Notes: generated from the letters alone by a model not told the origin. Counted from the stretch's first letter, positions 7,967-17,136 are shown. The stretch: DNA of 64,000 nt from JAADHI01 sp964451325 (GCA_964451325.1 CAYVHO010000009.1:1-64000); one strand, 5' to 3'. Translations and numbers: made by a program.

Positions 7967-8004
7967 CGTATGAAACATACGCTCCGGTTCTGCGCGCTTC
8001 GCGC
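7967..8004 (+). promoter_or_regulatory. Double hairpin between tube genes
   Basis: The 192-bp gap between the two tube genes holds CGTATG-AAA-CATACG (7967-7981) and GCGCG-CTT-CGCGC (7992-8004), eleven bases apart. There is no T-run, so these are not intrinsic terminators. Being in the only large gap of an otherwise tightly packed operon, they may stabilise the upstream sheath/tube mRNA or attenuate downstream expression. The flanking text looks like a dispersed intergenic repeat, but no second copy occurs in this window. Confidence 0.45.
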
Positions 8005-8094
8005 CTTCTCCTGACGAAAAACTGAGCCCCTAAATTCGTTATCCCTTTACTTGGGGGATAGTCTTGGGAAACATGAAAGAGAAACTGAGACCAT

Positions 8095-8544
8095 ATGTCT
8101 GAAACGAAAGAATTTGTTAAAGGTTCGTATCCACTTCCGGTCTATAACTTTCGGGTGACGGTGAGTGGTACGACGGTGAGTTTCTCTGAGGTGTCGGGTA
8201 TCAACCTCGAATACGAGATTGTGACCTATAAACACGGGCTTAGTTTTTGGGAAGGCGAAGGTTTTAAAAAGTACTACTACAACAAGTATGTGCCGGTCAC
8301 TCTCAAAAAAGGCATTGTTCAAGGCACCAATATTTTTTCGGAGTGGATACAGGAGAAGGAAAACGGTTCACGCGCAATGGAGATCAGTCTTTGTGATGAA
8401 ACCGGGACGCCTATCGTTTCTTGGCTTATCGGCGTTGCGGTTCCCGTAAAACTTCAGGCACCGACTTTTGACGCAAATTCCAATGATGTTGCGATCGAAA
8501 GTTTTGAACTGATGGCCGCTAAAATTTCCGTGGTGCATCACTAA
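8095..8544 (+). CDS. eCIS inner tube protein 2 (T4 gp19-like)
   Basis: A 149-aa tube-family protein, paralogous to tube protein 1. Shared blocks are YPLPVYNFRV, FSEVSGINLEYE, VTLKKGIV, and FDANSNDVAIESFELMA. In related systems the second and third tube proteins sit at the baseplate end and adapt the tube to the spike. An insertion rich in Tyr/Lys (GFKKYYYNKYVPV, residues about 59-71) replaces the Pro-rich loop of protein 1. It ends 21 bp before the next gene. Its position in the particle is inferred. Confidence 0.9.
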   Translation: MSETKEFVKGSYPLPVYNFRVTVSGTTVSFSEVSGINLEYEIVTYKHGLSFWEGEGFKKYYYNKYVPVTLKKGIVQGTNIFSEWIQEKENGSRAMEISLCDETGTPIVSWLIGVAVPVKLQAPTFDANSNDVAIESFELMAAKISVVHH

Positions 8545-8565
8545 GATCAATCAGGAGTTAAACAC

Positions 8566-9051
8566 TTGAAACTTGGAAAAGCAAACCTACCCGAAATTTC
8601 ACTTCAGGATGATCTCATCCTGGGTTTTCGTTTCGGGGTCTTTTTTTTCGCCGGCGGCGTGCTTCCAAATCCTTTGGACATTCGTTTTCAGAAGGTCAGC
8701 GGTCTAAGCGCAGAAGTGAAGACGACTTCGGTGACCGAAGGCGGGCAGAATTTTTACGCCCATCAATTGCCGGATGCGGTTTCCCATGGCAACCTGACAC
8801 TGACGCGGGGCATGGTCGTGGGCTCTCCCTTGAATATCGAATTTAATGTGGCCATGTCGCTCTTTAAATTTGTGCCCTCAAACGTACTGGTGACGCTTTT
8901 TAATGAAGACAAGGTCCCCATTGCTGCCTGGCTCTTTATCAAAGCCTATCCCGTAAAATGGGCGACCTCGGATTTAGATGCCTCCCAAAAAGAAGTGGTG
9001 ATTGACACCATGGAATTGGCCTACACCCGCATGCAGATCTTGAGGGTTTAG
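8566..9051 (+). CDS. eCIS tube initiator-like protein 3 (T4 gp19-like)
   Basis: A 161-aa, more divergent member of the tube family. It has PLDIRFQKVSGLSAEVKT near residues 37-54, a LTLTRGMV strand and the C-terminal DASQKEVVIDTMELAYTR. No in-frame ATG exists before residue 82, so it starts at TTG (8566), supported by CAGGAG 8 bp upstream. It corresponds by order to the Pvc5-like tube initiator contacting the hub. It ends three bases before the DUF5908 gene. Confidence 0.88.
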   Translation: MKLGKANLPEISLQDDLILGFRFGVFFFAGGVLPNPLDIRFQKVSGLSAEVKTTSVTEGGQNFYAHQLPDAVSHGNLTLTRGMVVGSPLNIEFNVAMSLFKFVPSNVLVTLFNEDKVPIAAWLFIKAYPVKWATSDLDASQKEVVIDTMELAYTRMQILRV

Positions 9052-9054
9052 CCT

Positions 9055-9216
9055 ATGCCCATCGAAATCAACGAGTTGGTCATTCGCGCCATTTCTGATG
9101 ACAGTCCAGAGACTTCAGAAACAAGTGTTGCGCAAGGGTCGCTTTCTGAAGAAGAGATTGTAAAAGCCTGTGTGAAACAGGTGATTCAAATTCTAAAGAA
9201 ACAAAAGGAACGATAA
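9055..9216 (+). CDS. DUF5908 family small eCIS protein
   Basis: A 53-aa protein starting MPIEINELVIRA, the defining start of DUF5908, with a polar middle and a C-terminal helix (EEEIVKACVKQVIQILKK). Such proteins occur almost only in contractile injection clusters between the tube and LysM genes, the position of Pvc6. Their structural role is not established to my knowledge. Spacing is 3 bp upstream and 1 bp downstream, so translation is coupled with both neighbours. Confidence 0.85.
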   Translation: MPIEINELVIRAISDDSPETSETSVAQGSLSEEEIVKACVKQVIQILKKQKER

Positions 9217-9217
9217 C

Positions 9218-9913
9218 ATGGGTCTGACGAATTTATTCAAACTCGAAAAACTGAAGATCAAGGCCTATAAAAATGGGAAACGTGCGGGTTTGCCGGTGGG
9301 GACCTTTGAGGCCATGTTTAATCCGGCGTCCTTCAAGCAAAAATATGCTGTTGTTTATGGCAAAAACCAGGGCAGAAACAGCAGTGGAATGAAGGTGAAT
9401 TATGACCGAAGTCTGCCTTCTGACTTGAACCTCAAGCTCATCTTGGATGGCACGGGTGTTGACAAATTTGGCATCGAACTTTTGTTTGGCTCGCAGACCG
9501 TGTCTGAGCGGGTGAAGGATTTTCTGGATCTCACCTTTCAGATGAATGGCACCATTCATCAGCCTAATTTTCTTTCTGTCGAATGGGGAGATCTGATTTT
9601 TTCCTGTCGCCTCAGCACGGTTGATGTGAACTATAGCGCCTTTGACCGGAGCGGAAAGCCCTTGCGCGCCGAGCTTGATATCAATTTGGTGGCCGATGAA
9701 GAAGTTGCAAAACGGCAGGCAAAAGAAAATAAAAGTTCTCCTGATCTGACCCATCGCAGGATCGTCAAAAGTGGAGATACCTTGCCCTTAATGAGCAAAG
9801 AAATCTACGGATCATCTGCACATTATCTAAGGGTGGCCCAGGTGAACCGGCTGGATGATTTTAGAAATTTAAGCCCGGGTCAGGAAATCTTTTTTCCACC
9901 CCTGGCGACCTGA
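9218..9913 (+). CDS. eCIS baseplate hub protein with LysM domain (Pvc7-like)
   Basis: A 231-aa protein. The N-terminal part (KLKIKAYKNGKRAG...FEAMFNPASFKQKY) is the CIS tube/hub domain of Pvc7/gp53-like proteins. The C-terminal 50 residues form a LysM module (HRRIVKSGDTLPLMSKEIYGSS...YLRVAQVNRLDD...LSPGQEIFFPP). In known particles this protein joins the inner baseplate to the tube, with LysM acting as an assembly module rather than a wall binder. ATG follows the DUF5908 stop by one base, with AAAGGA upstream. Confidence 0.9.
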   Translation: MGLTNLFKLEKLKIKAYKNGKRAGLPVGTFEAMFNPASFKQKYAVVYGKNQGRNSSGMKVNYDRSLPSDLNLKLILDGTGVDKFGIELLFGSQTVSERVKDFLDLTFQMNGTIHQPNFLSVEWGDLIFSCRLSTVDVNYSAFDRSGKPLRAELDINLVADEEVAKRQAKENKSSPDLTHRRIVKSGDTLPLMSKEIYGSSAHYLRVAQVNRLDDFRNLSPGQEIFFPPLAT

Positions 9914-9957
9914 TTTGGACTGCTGTTTAAGATGAATGTAAGGAGATTGTTTCACCC

Positions 9958-11598
9958 TTGAGTATTGTTACTCCCACGATCTTAAGTGACGGGCAAGCTT
10001 TAGATCCGAGCTATGCTTTGGTTTCGCTGACGGTTAGCAAGGAAGTGAATCGCATCCCCTCCGCTCAGATCACGGTTCAAGATGGTGATGCAGCGACCGG
10101 GATTTTTCCAATTAGCGAATCTGCTTTTTTTGAACCCGGCAAGGAAATCGAGATTAAACTGCGCTACGAAGAAGAGGGTGCAGACGAGACCGTTTTTAAA
10201 GGCCTTGTTGTCGCACAAGGCATTGAAGTGAGTGGGCCGAATACTTTCCTAAATATTGATTTGAAAGATGCCGCGATCAAGATGACACAGGTGCGAAAGC
10301 GGCAGGTCTATCGCGAAAAAACGGATGACGCGATCATCACCAGCCTGATTCAGGAGGCAAGGCTGGCGAAAGGCAGAATAGAGGTTACAAAACCGGCTCA
10401 CGCGGAAATCCTTCAATACAATAGTACGGATTGGGATTTTATGCTTTGCCGAGCCGATGTTAATGCTTTGCTTGTTGCGGTGAATGATGGAGAAGTCTCT
10501 CTCAAAAAGATGGAGGTGAGTGGTTCGGCTGTGCAGGCCTTTGAGCTGGGCATTGATGAGATCTACGATCTTGAAATGCAAACGGATGCACAACATCAAT
10601 ATGCCAGCATTGAGGCGACGGCCTGGGATCTGAAAAACCAGGAAAGTCTGAAATCCTTAAAAGCAAAACCCTTGAAACTGTCTCAGGGTAATTTGGAGGG
10701 CGAAAAGCTCGCTAAAACGCTGGGTTTCGAGGATGCTGTGCTGACTCAGCCGGTGCCTTCTGAGCCAGATGAGCTTCAAGCCTGGGCCGATGCGCGAATG
10801 GCCCGAAGCCGTTTATCACTGATTCGTGGGCGGATTTGTGTTGCCGGTTTGGGCACGATCAAAGTCCTAGATGTGATCGACTTGCTTGGTGTCGGTAGGC
10901 GTTTTAATGGTTCAACCCTGGTGACCGGGGTGCAACACCGTGTGGATAGTCAGGGCTGGCAGACGGATCTGCAGTTCGGTCTTTCTCCCGAATGGTTTTG
11001 CCGGAAACCGGATATTCCAGAGCCGCGCGCGGCAGGTTTGCTGCCACCGGTATCGGGTTTGCAGATTGGTGTTGTAGATGCCTTTGAAGAAGATCCTGAT
11101 GGCGAATTTCGTTTAAAAGTACAGCTTGTGGCGCTTGATGTGGAGCAGGGCGCTGTTTGGGCGCGTTTAGCAACACCCGATGCGGGCCTAGAGCGCGGAT
11201 TTTTCTTTCGCCCCGAAGTGGGGGACGAAGTGGTCGTGGGGTTTTTTAACGACGATCCCCGGCAAGCGGTGATTTTGGGGGCGATGTATGGTTCAAGAAA
11301 TACGCCTCCCAGAGGCTTTGTGCCCAGTGACGAAAATATAAATAAAGGCATTGTGACACAAAAAGGAACAACGATTGCTTTTGTTGATGACAAAAAGTCC
11401 TCCGTCTTTATCCAAACCGCCGCAGAAAACAAACTGCTCTTGGATGATGACGGAGAAGCCATTGTGCTCTCAGATCAACATGGCAATGCGATCACGATGA
11501 ATGCGGATGGCATCACCCTGAAAAGCGCTAAAGATCTGATCTTAGATGCGAGCAGCGGCAATGTGGAAATCAAGGGCTCAAAAGTAGACGTTAAATAG
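9958..11598 (+). CDS. eCIS spike protein, VgrG-like (Pvc8-like)
   Basis: A 546-aa VgrG/gp27-gp5-type spike. Residues 1 to about 350 carry the hub-like domains (ITVQDGD, VFKGLVVAQGIEVSG, Y/WDFMLCRADVNALLV). About 365-455 is the OB-fold gp5-like domain (IGVVDAFEEDPDGEFRLKVQL...WARLATPDAG...FRPEVGDEVVVGFFNDDPRQAVILGAMY). The C-terminus is a short beta-helix (GNAITMNADGITLKSAKDLILDA...VEIKGSKVDVK). It starts at TTG (9958) with AAGGAG about 12 bp upstream. No extra C-terminal effector domain is present, so cargo must be delivered separately. Confidence 0.94.
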   Translation: MSIVTPTILSDGQALDPSYALVSLTVSKEVNRIPSAQITVQDGDAATGIFPISESAFFEPGKEIEIKLRYEEEGADETVFKGLVVAQGIEVSGPNTFLNIDLKDAAIKMTQVRKRQVYREKTDDAIITSLIQEARLAKGRIEVTKPAHAEILQYNSTDWDFMLCRADVNALLVAVNDGEVSLKKMEVSGSAVQAFELGIDEIYDLEMQTDAQHQYASIEATAWDLKNQESLKSLKAKPLKLSQGNLEGEKLAKTLGFEDAVLTQPVPSEPDELQAWADARMARSRLSLIRGRICVAGLGTIKVLDVIDLLGVGRRFNGSTLVTGVQHRVDSQGWQTDLQFGLSPEWFCRKPDIPEPRAAGLLPPVSGLQIGVVDAFEEDPDGEFRLKVQLVALDVEQGAVWARLATPDAGLERGFFFRPEVGDEVVVGFFNDDPRQAVILGAMYGSRNTPPRGFVPSDENINKGIVTQKGTTIAFVDDKKSSVFIQTAAENKLLLDDDGEAIVLSDQHGNAITMNADGITLKSAKDLILDASSGNVEIKGSKVDVK

Positions 11599-11637
11599 CG
11601 ACTAAAACATTTATTAAATCAATGGGGGAATATCGAA

Positions 11638-11865
11638 ATGCAGAACGGAAACAATGCAGCACAGGAAGTCACTTTAAAAGTCAGTATTGAAGAGGCCAAT
11701 CTTATTTTGGAAGGATTGGGCATGATTCCTTTTGCGCGTGTCTACACCTTGGTGAACAAACTGCAAGCACAGGCCAGCCAGCAATTAAATGGCACCGCAA
11801 ATACAGCAAGCGAAAGCAGTGGGGTGCCCATCGTCGAAACGGACGCCGCACTTTCAAAGGCCTAG
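11638..11865 (+). CDS. Small eCIS-operon protein, unknown
   Basis: A 75-aa protein whose core VTLKVSIEEANLILEGLGMIPFARVYTLVNKLQAQA is a strand followed by two amphipathic helices, and whose tail is Ser/Ala-rich. I have seen this EANLILEGLG...PFxRVY pattern in small phage and hypothetical proteins but cannot name a function. It sits 39 bp after the spike gene and 3 bp before gp25, so it is part of the baseplate block. An assembly factor or minor baseplate piece is plausible. Confidence 0.7.
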   Translation: MQNGNNAAQEVTLKVSIEEANLILEGLGMIPFARVYTLVNKLQAQASQQLNGTANTASESSGVPIVETDAALSKA

Positions 11866-11868
11866 TCT

Positions 11869-12282
11869 GTGGCGAATGAACAGGGTTTTTTAGGGCAGGG
11901 CTGGGCCTTTCCACCGCAGTTTTCTTTGGGCGGAAAAGAGGTCAAACGCGCCGCCGGACAAGAGGATATTCAGCAGAGTTTGCAAATTCTCTTTGCCACC
12001 CAGTTGGGTGAGCGTTTGATGCGGGAAGACTTTGGTGCCGATCTCTCCACCGTGCTTTTTGAGGAAGTGGATCAAGCCTTGGTGAATACCCTAAGGCGTC
12101 TCATGACGGATGCCATTTTGTATCACGAACCCCGTATTTCCCTGGACCGCCTGGATATTTCCGAAAGCGATTCAAAGCAGGGCCTCCTGCTGATCTCAAT
12201 GGACTACACCATTCGCAGCACCAACTCCCGCTACAACATGGTCTATCCCTATTATTTAAACGAGGCGGCTAACCCGGTTTAA
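11869..12282 (+). CDS. Baseplate wedge protein, gp25/GPW family (Pvc9-like)
   Basis: A 137-aa gp25-like protein. Markers are FLGQGWAFPPQF near the start, the QSLQILFATQLGERLMREDFG helix-turn (residues about 36-56) including the conserved ER, and the later LDRLDI and YTIRSTNSRYN(M)VYPYYL. In T4 and in T6SS TssE, gp25 nucleates sheath polymerisation at the baseplate. It uses a GTG start (11869), four bases after the preceding stop; the nearby ATG is out of frame. Confidence 0.93.
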   Translation: MANEQGFLGQGWAFPPQFSLGGKEVKRAAGQEDIQQSLQILFATQLGERLMREDFGADLSTVLFEEVDQALVNTLRRLMTDAILYHEPRISLDRLDISESDSKQGLLLISMDYTIRSTNSRYNMVYPYYLNEAANPV

Positions 12283-12286
12283 CACG

Positions 12287-12721
12287 ATGGCAGATTTTAT
12301 TTTAATGGAAGGCGATCAAGCGATGTTTATCCCGGTATTTGGTGCTGCAATTGTGGTCGTGCAGCCGGGAGAACTCAAGGGCAGTGGCCCCGCGACCCTC
12401 AATGGAAAAAAGATCTGTGTCGATGGGGACGAAAAAGATGTTTCTGTGCCGGGTTGCACCTATATGACCCCGCAGTACTCTATCCCGGGTTCGGGCACAC
12501 TCAAAATCGATGCTTTGGCGGGGGACCAAGTCGCCACAAAAACCAATACGGGCGGTGTGGCCGTGATGCTCAAAGGCGGCAATTTTACGGCCAAGTTTGA
12601 AGTGCAAAGCCCGGCCCAGCAACCCCCACCGGGACCGGGTGGCCCGATTCCAGATGCGAGTCCCAGTTATTCCGGACAAGGCATGTTTGTGACGATGAAT
12701 ATGAAATTCCAAGGAAGCTAA
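12287..12721 (+). CDS. PAAR-like spike-tip candidate
   Basis: A 144-aa Gly- and Pro-rich protein. The segment GSGPATLNGKKICVDGDEKDVSVPGCTYMTP (split by two cysteines, C44 and C57) and the following IPGSGTLKIDAL pattern resemble short PAAR-like tip proteins, and the position between gp25 and the first wedge protein matches Pvc10. A Pro-rich linker (QQPPPGPGGPIP) precedes a last strand. The classical PAAR His zinc ligands are not evident, so the tip assignment rests on position and composition. Confidence 0.6.
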   Translation: MADFILMEGDQAMFIPVFGAAIVVVQPGELKGSGPATLNGKKICVDGDEKDVSVPGCTYMTPQYSIPGSGTLKIDALAGDQVATKTNTGGVAVMLKGGNFTAKFEVQSPAQQPPPGPGGPIPDASPSYSGQGMFVTMNMKFQGS

Positions 12722-12727
12722 GCTAAG

Positions 12728-15700
12728 ATGCCAGAGCGAAGTATTACACTGCCCGAAATTGATCGAGACGGCACCAGTCAGGCCGATCGTTTATTGCCGG
12801 CGCTGAACCCCGATAGCGTCTCCGTCGATGAACGTTCCTTAAAAGACCTGCTGTGTTTTGCACGTGAATATGGCAAGGAATTGCGCTATTTTAACGAAAA
12901 AAATGAGGCGAGCGGAGACTGGAGCGCTTTTATTGGCGACGATATTGATCTGGATCAATTGCTCGCTTTTATCCAGAATCCAGCGGCGGTGGCGGAAGAA
13001 CGACGTGATCAGTTTTCCCGCCCACATTTAACCTTGTTTCTCAGTTTCTTGAAATTACTTCAGCAAGCCCAAAAACAGATGAATACGCTCACACAAAGAC
13101 ATCTTGATTTTTATTATCAGGATGTCTTGCGGATGCAAAAAAAGGCGGGTGTTGCGGACCAGGTGAATATCCTTCTGCTTCCACAAAAACAGGTGGCGCA
13201 GCATTTGTTGCCAGCCGGAACATCCCTCAGCGCCGGGCCGGATGCCTCTGGAAAAGACCGCCTTTATGAGACAAATGACGACCTTGTTGTGAGCCAGGCA
13301 CAAGTCGCATGCCTAAAGACCGTTTATTCAGAAAAAGAAATCACGGGTATTCGTGAGGCGCGGGAAAGTAAAAAGGGCACAAGACAAGAACGTTTTGTGC
13401 AAATGTTGGGCATCTCTCTCGGGCATCCCTTGCCCGGAGACCCACTTCCTTTGAATCAGATTCTTAATCCGACAGATGCCGTCGTTGATTTTGACCTGCT
13501 GACTGTTTTGGGAGAATTGACGGCCTATTCAGAAGTCGGGCTTTTTATGCCCTTGTTTGACTTGCGCAGCTTGATGAAATTTAAGCGGCGGCGGGATAAT
13601 GCAGATGAAGAATGGGCTGAGATCAATGCTTATTTAGAAATCGCCGCCCGCAAAAAAAGAGGCAATGCGACTTTTGTTTTTAATCCGGCGGACCCTCGGA
13701 ATTTTGATGCCAACTTGATTGCCGCTTTAGAAGGTGCCCCTGATTATCGTGGCATCACCGAAGTCTCCCACATTGACCATGTGTACACACAGAGAAACCG
13801 GACGGAGGTGCAGGACTTTATCCGGGACAAACTCTACTTTGACACACTTGAAGATTTTCTCGCCATGATGCGCTTGAAGCTCAAGATAGACAAAGAGTGG
13901 GAAGGCATCAACCAACTATTAGAAACAGCGGGTCGTCGCAAGCGAAATAAGCCGTCTTATCGTTTGTCTCCCACACGTCCTACTGATTTCACTGCAAACA
14001 TGAAACGAGCCATTGCGCAGCCCTTTTCCCCGGCCTTGCTGGGCCGTTTTCAAAATATCGACGTTTATTACGAGGCCATTGAGCAGGTGGAGCGGAATTT
14101 TTATATGTCCGCTGAAAGTTTCAACTATTTCATCTCGGCAGGCAGCAAAGAGAATACAAGCACTTGGGAATGTCAGAAAATTGACGAAATTTTGTTGGAG
14201 GCCCACCGACAAAAAGTATATGCCGCTCGAAGAGCGACCCTGAAGAAAACCCGAGAAACTCAGGGCATGATCGCGATGTTGCATTTTGCCTTGAGCGAAG
14301 ACCCAAAATCAGCAGAATCAAATCCCTTGAGCCGCCTGAAAGTTTTCCTGAAAAAAGAAGCGGACGCTGTCTTTTTAGACCAAGTCAGCAGCACCGAAAA
14401 ATCGGATTCGGTCTCCGAGTCCGAATGGGCTCAGGTTTATAAAACCGTCGAAATGGCACAGCGTTTTAGTGAAGGCTTTCAGCCACCGACACCGACTAAA
14501 GAAGCCTGGATCAACTTATACCCAGCACCGGACGCAACACAAGTGATGTCTTCGGCTGCGGACGATGATGAAGGCCATTCGCGTTGGTTGACCTTCGGCC
14601 AGGCAAACAAAACAGATGATATGGACAATCCACCCGATGCGGTTTTTGGTTGGGGCATCTCTTCTCCGCTTTTTGCGATGGCGGAAGGTGTGCGTGTGAT
14701 CACGCTGACCTTAGGATTTGATCCGGATACCTTTTTTATTGAAAAACTTGCGCCCCTTTTTCCTGTGGTGAAGGCGGGTAAAAAAAACCCTCAAAGCCCT
14801 TTCCAGCTTGAAATCAGCACTGAAAAGGGATGGATCGTCCCTGACAGACTGGAGATGAAACTGGGCCGCTATGCCAGCTTGAGTCAAACCACTGATCTCA
14901 AGCTGCAAGCCCTGCAATTAAAACTTTATTTTTCTGAAGCCGTCGATCCCATCCGTGCCTATGCCGAAGCCCAGCCTCAAAGCCCGTGGCCAGCACTTCG
15001 TTTAGGCTTGCGTCAAAGCTGGGATAAAAATCGCAAGCGCTTCGTGACACCATATGCCCCTCTAAAGGATCTTCGTTTGTCCAAGACACATGTCAGTGTT
15101 TCTGTCGCAGGTTTGAGTTCACTCTATTTAGAAAATGATCAAAATGCCTTAAATGCCAAAAAACCCTTTGAGCCCTTTACCCGCGCACCTGCGGTCGGAT
15201 CTCGTTTGTATATCGGTCATCCTGAATTGTTACAAAAACAACTGGACACAATGGCTTTTGAGGTCGAATGGATGGCCGCACCGAAGGACTTGGCTGATCA
15301 CTATAAAGCCTACGGATTGGGGGACAACTTTTCTTTCAAAACAGGGCTCAGCCTCATCGACCGGCGGGTGAAGCGAACACTCGCACAAGTCAAACTCTTT
15401 GAGAATATGAGTGCTGCTGATGCCCCGCAGACCCTTCAGATTCCGACCGCGGCGCAAGTGGCAGAGGGGGAAACACTTGAAGGTCTTTTGTTTTCAGACA
15501 GCGGATTTATTTATGAGGCGGATAGGACCGGGTCATTTGAAGGGGAGGTGAGCGATTGGAGTCGCTATTTTCAGTGGGAGTTACAGAGCCCTGATTTCCA
15601 GCACAGCATTTATGCCGGTCTCGCCGGAGAAAAAGCGCTTGCGCTCTCGGCCGCCATCTCAAACAAAACGGGTACTGAAAAAATCACCGCATCGGACTAT

Positions 15701-17107
15701 CAAGTTAATCCGCCCTATACCCCAAAAATAAAAAAAATCAGCGTCTCCTATACCAGTACGATTGAAGTGGATCTTGCCATATCAGGCAACTCACATGACG
15801 CACAAATCTATCATCTGCATCCCTTTGGTCATAGTGAACTCTCGTCAGCGTCGGGCGGTGGGGGTGCCTTTTTCTTGCCCCAGTATCAAAATGAAGGGGA
15901 ACTCTATATCGGGATCAAAGCCCTTCAGCCCCCTCAAAGCCTGTCTCTGCTTTTTCAAATGGCAGAAGGCAGTGCCGATCCGGATCTGCCGCCGGGCACG
16001 GTTTCCTGGCATTTTCTAAGTGGCAATCGCTGGCTGAATTTGCAAGACGGCAATCTGTTGTCGGACAGCACACGCGGTTTGATCAACTCGGGTATTGTGC
16101 GGTTTTTGCTCGCACCCAAGCTGCCCAATACCCAGCTTCCAGAAGACCTGTATTGGATCAGAGCTTCCATGCCACAACAAACAAGAAGTGTCTGTGATAC
16201 GGTTGCGATCCATGCCCAAGCCGTGTCGGCACGTCGGGTCGATGCACACAAGGCAAACGATCTCAGTCAAGCCTTGGCAGCAGAAAGCATTACCGATTTG
16301 GCCCTCCCCCGGCCCGAAATTAAGGCCGTGTTTCAGCCCTATACCTCTTTTGGAGGGAAAGCACCGGAAGCCACAGATATTTTTTACACGCGCGTGAGTG
16401 AAGGCCTACGGCACAAACAACGTGCCATTACTTTTTGGGATTATGAACACTTGGTGCTTGAACATTTTCCTGAAATTTACAAAGTAAAATGTCTGCCCGC
16501 GAACCTTGCGAGCCAGCTTAAAGATCCGGGGCGCATTAACATTATCGTTATTCCCGAAATCCAAAATAAACGCCCTTTTAATCCTTTTGAACCCAAAGCC
16601 CCGGCAGATCTGATTGCAGATATTGAGGCTTATCTCTCAGATAAACACCCGCCATCGGCCAAAATTACGGTCAAAAATGCCTTTTATATCGCGATAAAAG
16701 TGCGTTTTGGGGTGCGTTTTAAGGCCGGTATAGATGCGCGATTTTACAAACAACACATTAATACCGAACTCAACCGTTTTCTCTCTCCCTGGGCCTATGA
16801 AGAAGGCTCAGATATTGTGATTGGCGGGAAAATATATGCAAACAGCATTATCAATTTTTTAGATCAACGCCCCTATGTTGACTATGTGGTCGAATTGAAA
16901 CTCTTTTCGAGTGAAAACGGAATCGATTTCAAATTGGCCTTGCCTGTGGGAGACGAAGGGTACTTTGTAACGACCGACCGAAGCGACGGTGTGCTTGTTG
17001 CGGCACAGCAACATGAAATTGACCTTATTTCGGATGCGGGTTATGAAGAAAATGTATTTTCGGGACTCAATTACATGAAAGTGGAACTTGATTTTATCGT
17101 AGGTTAA
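12728..17107 (+). CDS. Large baseplate wedge protein, gp6/J-like (Pvc11-like)
   Basis: A 1459-aa protein, the largest in the window. The C-terminal third carries the baseplate J/gp6-like region (AITFWDYEHLVLEHFPEIYKVKC, IIVIPEI, DIEAYLSDKHPPSAKITVKNAFYIAIKV, INTELNRFLSPW, and IGGKIYANSIINFLDQRPYVDYVVEL). Residues about 280-560 contain three diverged helical repeats beginning EEWAEIN (about 294), KEWEGIN (about 389) and STWECQ (about 477), the first two followed by a basic ARKKR/GRRKR turn and a PxxPxxFxAN motif. In related particles this protein forms the outer wedges that hold the fibres. It begins 7 bp after the tip gene. Confidence 0.9.
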   Translation: MPERSITLPEIDRDGTSQADRLLPALNPDSVSVDERSLKDLLCFAREYGKELRYFNEKNEASGDWSAFIGDDIDLDQLLAFIQNPAAVAEERRDQFSRPHLTLFLSFLKLLQQAQKQMNTLTQRHLDFYYQDVLRMQKKAGVADQVNILLLPQKQVAQHLLPAGTSLSAGPDASGKDRLYETNDDLVVSQAQVACLKTVYSEKEITGIREARESKKGTRQERFVQMLGISLGHPLPGDPLPLNQILNPTDAVVDFDLLTVLGELTAYSEVGLFMPLFDLRSLMKFKRRRDNADEEWAEINAYLEIAARKKRGNATFVFNPADPRNFDANLIAALEGAPDYRGITEVSHIDHVYTQRNRTEVQDFIRDKLYFDTLEDFLAMMRLKLKIDKEWEGINQLLETAGRRKRNKPSYRLSPTRPTDFTANMKRAIAQPFSPALLGRFQNIDVYYEAIEQVERNFYMSAESFNYFISAGSKENTSTWECQKIDEILLEAHRQKVYAARRATLKKTRETQGMIAMLHFALSEDPKSAESNPLSRLKVFLKKEADAVFLDQVSSTEKSDSVSESEWAQVYKTVEMAQRFSEGFQPPTPTKEAWINLYPAPDATQVMSSAADDDEGHSRWLTFGQANKTDDMDNPPDAVFGWGISSPLFAMAEGVRVITLTLGFDPDTFFIEKLAPLFPVVKAGKKNPQSPFQLEISTEKGWIVPDRLEMKLGRYASLSQTTDLKLQALQLKLYFSEAVDPIRAYAEAQPQSPWPALRLGLRQSWDKNRKRFVTPYAPLKDLRLSKTHVSVSVAGLSSLYLENDQNALNAKKPFEPFTRAPAVGSRLYIGHPELLQKQLDTMAFEVEWMAAPKDLADHYKAYGLGDNFSFKTGLSLIDRRVKRTLAQVKLFENMSAADAPQTLQIPTAAQVAEGETLEGLLFSDSGFIYEADRTGSFEGEVSDWSRYFQWELQSPDFQHSIYAGLAGEKALALSAAISNKTGTEKITASDYQVNPPYTPKIKKISVSYTSTIEVDLAISGNSHDAQIYHLHPFGHSELSSASGGGGAFFLPQYQNEGELYIGIKALQPPQSLSLLFQMAEGSADPDLPPGTVSWHFLSGNRWLNLQDGNLLSDSTRGLINSGIVRFLLAPKLPNTQLPEDLYWIRASMPQQTRSVCDTVAIHAQAVSARRVDAHKANDLSQALAAESITDLALPRPEIKAVFQPYTSFGGKAPEATDIFYTRVSEGLRHKQRAITFWDYEHLVLEHFPEIYKVKCLPANLASQLKDPGRINIIVIPEIQNKRPFNPFEPKAPADLIADIEAYLSDKHPPSAKITVKNAFYIAIKVRFGVRFKAGIDARFYKQHINTELNRFLSPWAYEEGSDIVIGGKIYANSIINFLDQRPYVDYVVELKLFSSENGIDFKLALPVGDEGYFVTTDRSDGVLVAAQQHEIDLISDAGYEENVFSGLNYMKVELDFIVG

Positions 17108-17136
17108 CGACGGCCCAGCCTAAAAAAGGACACATT

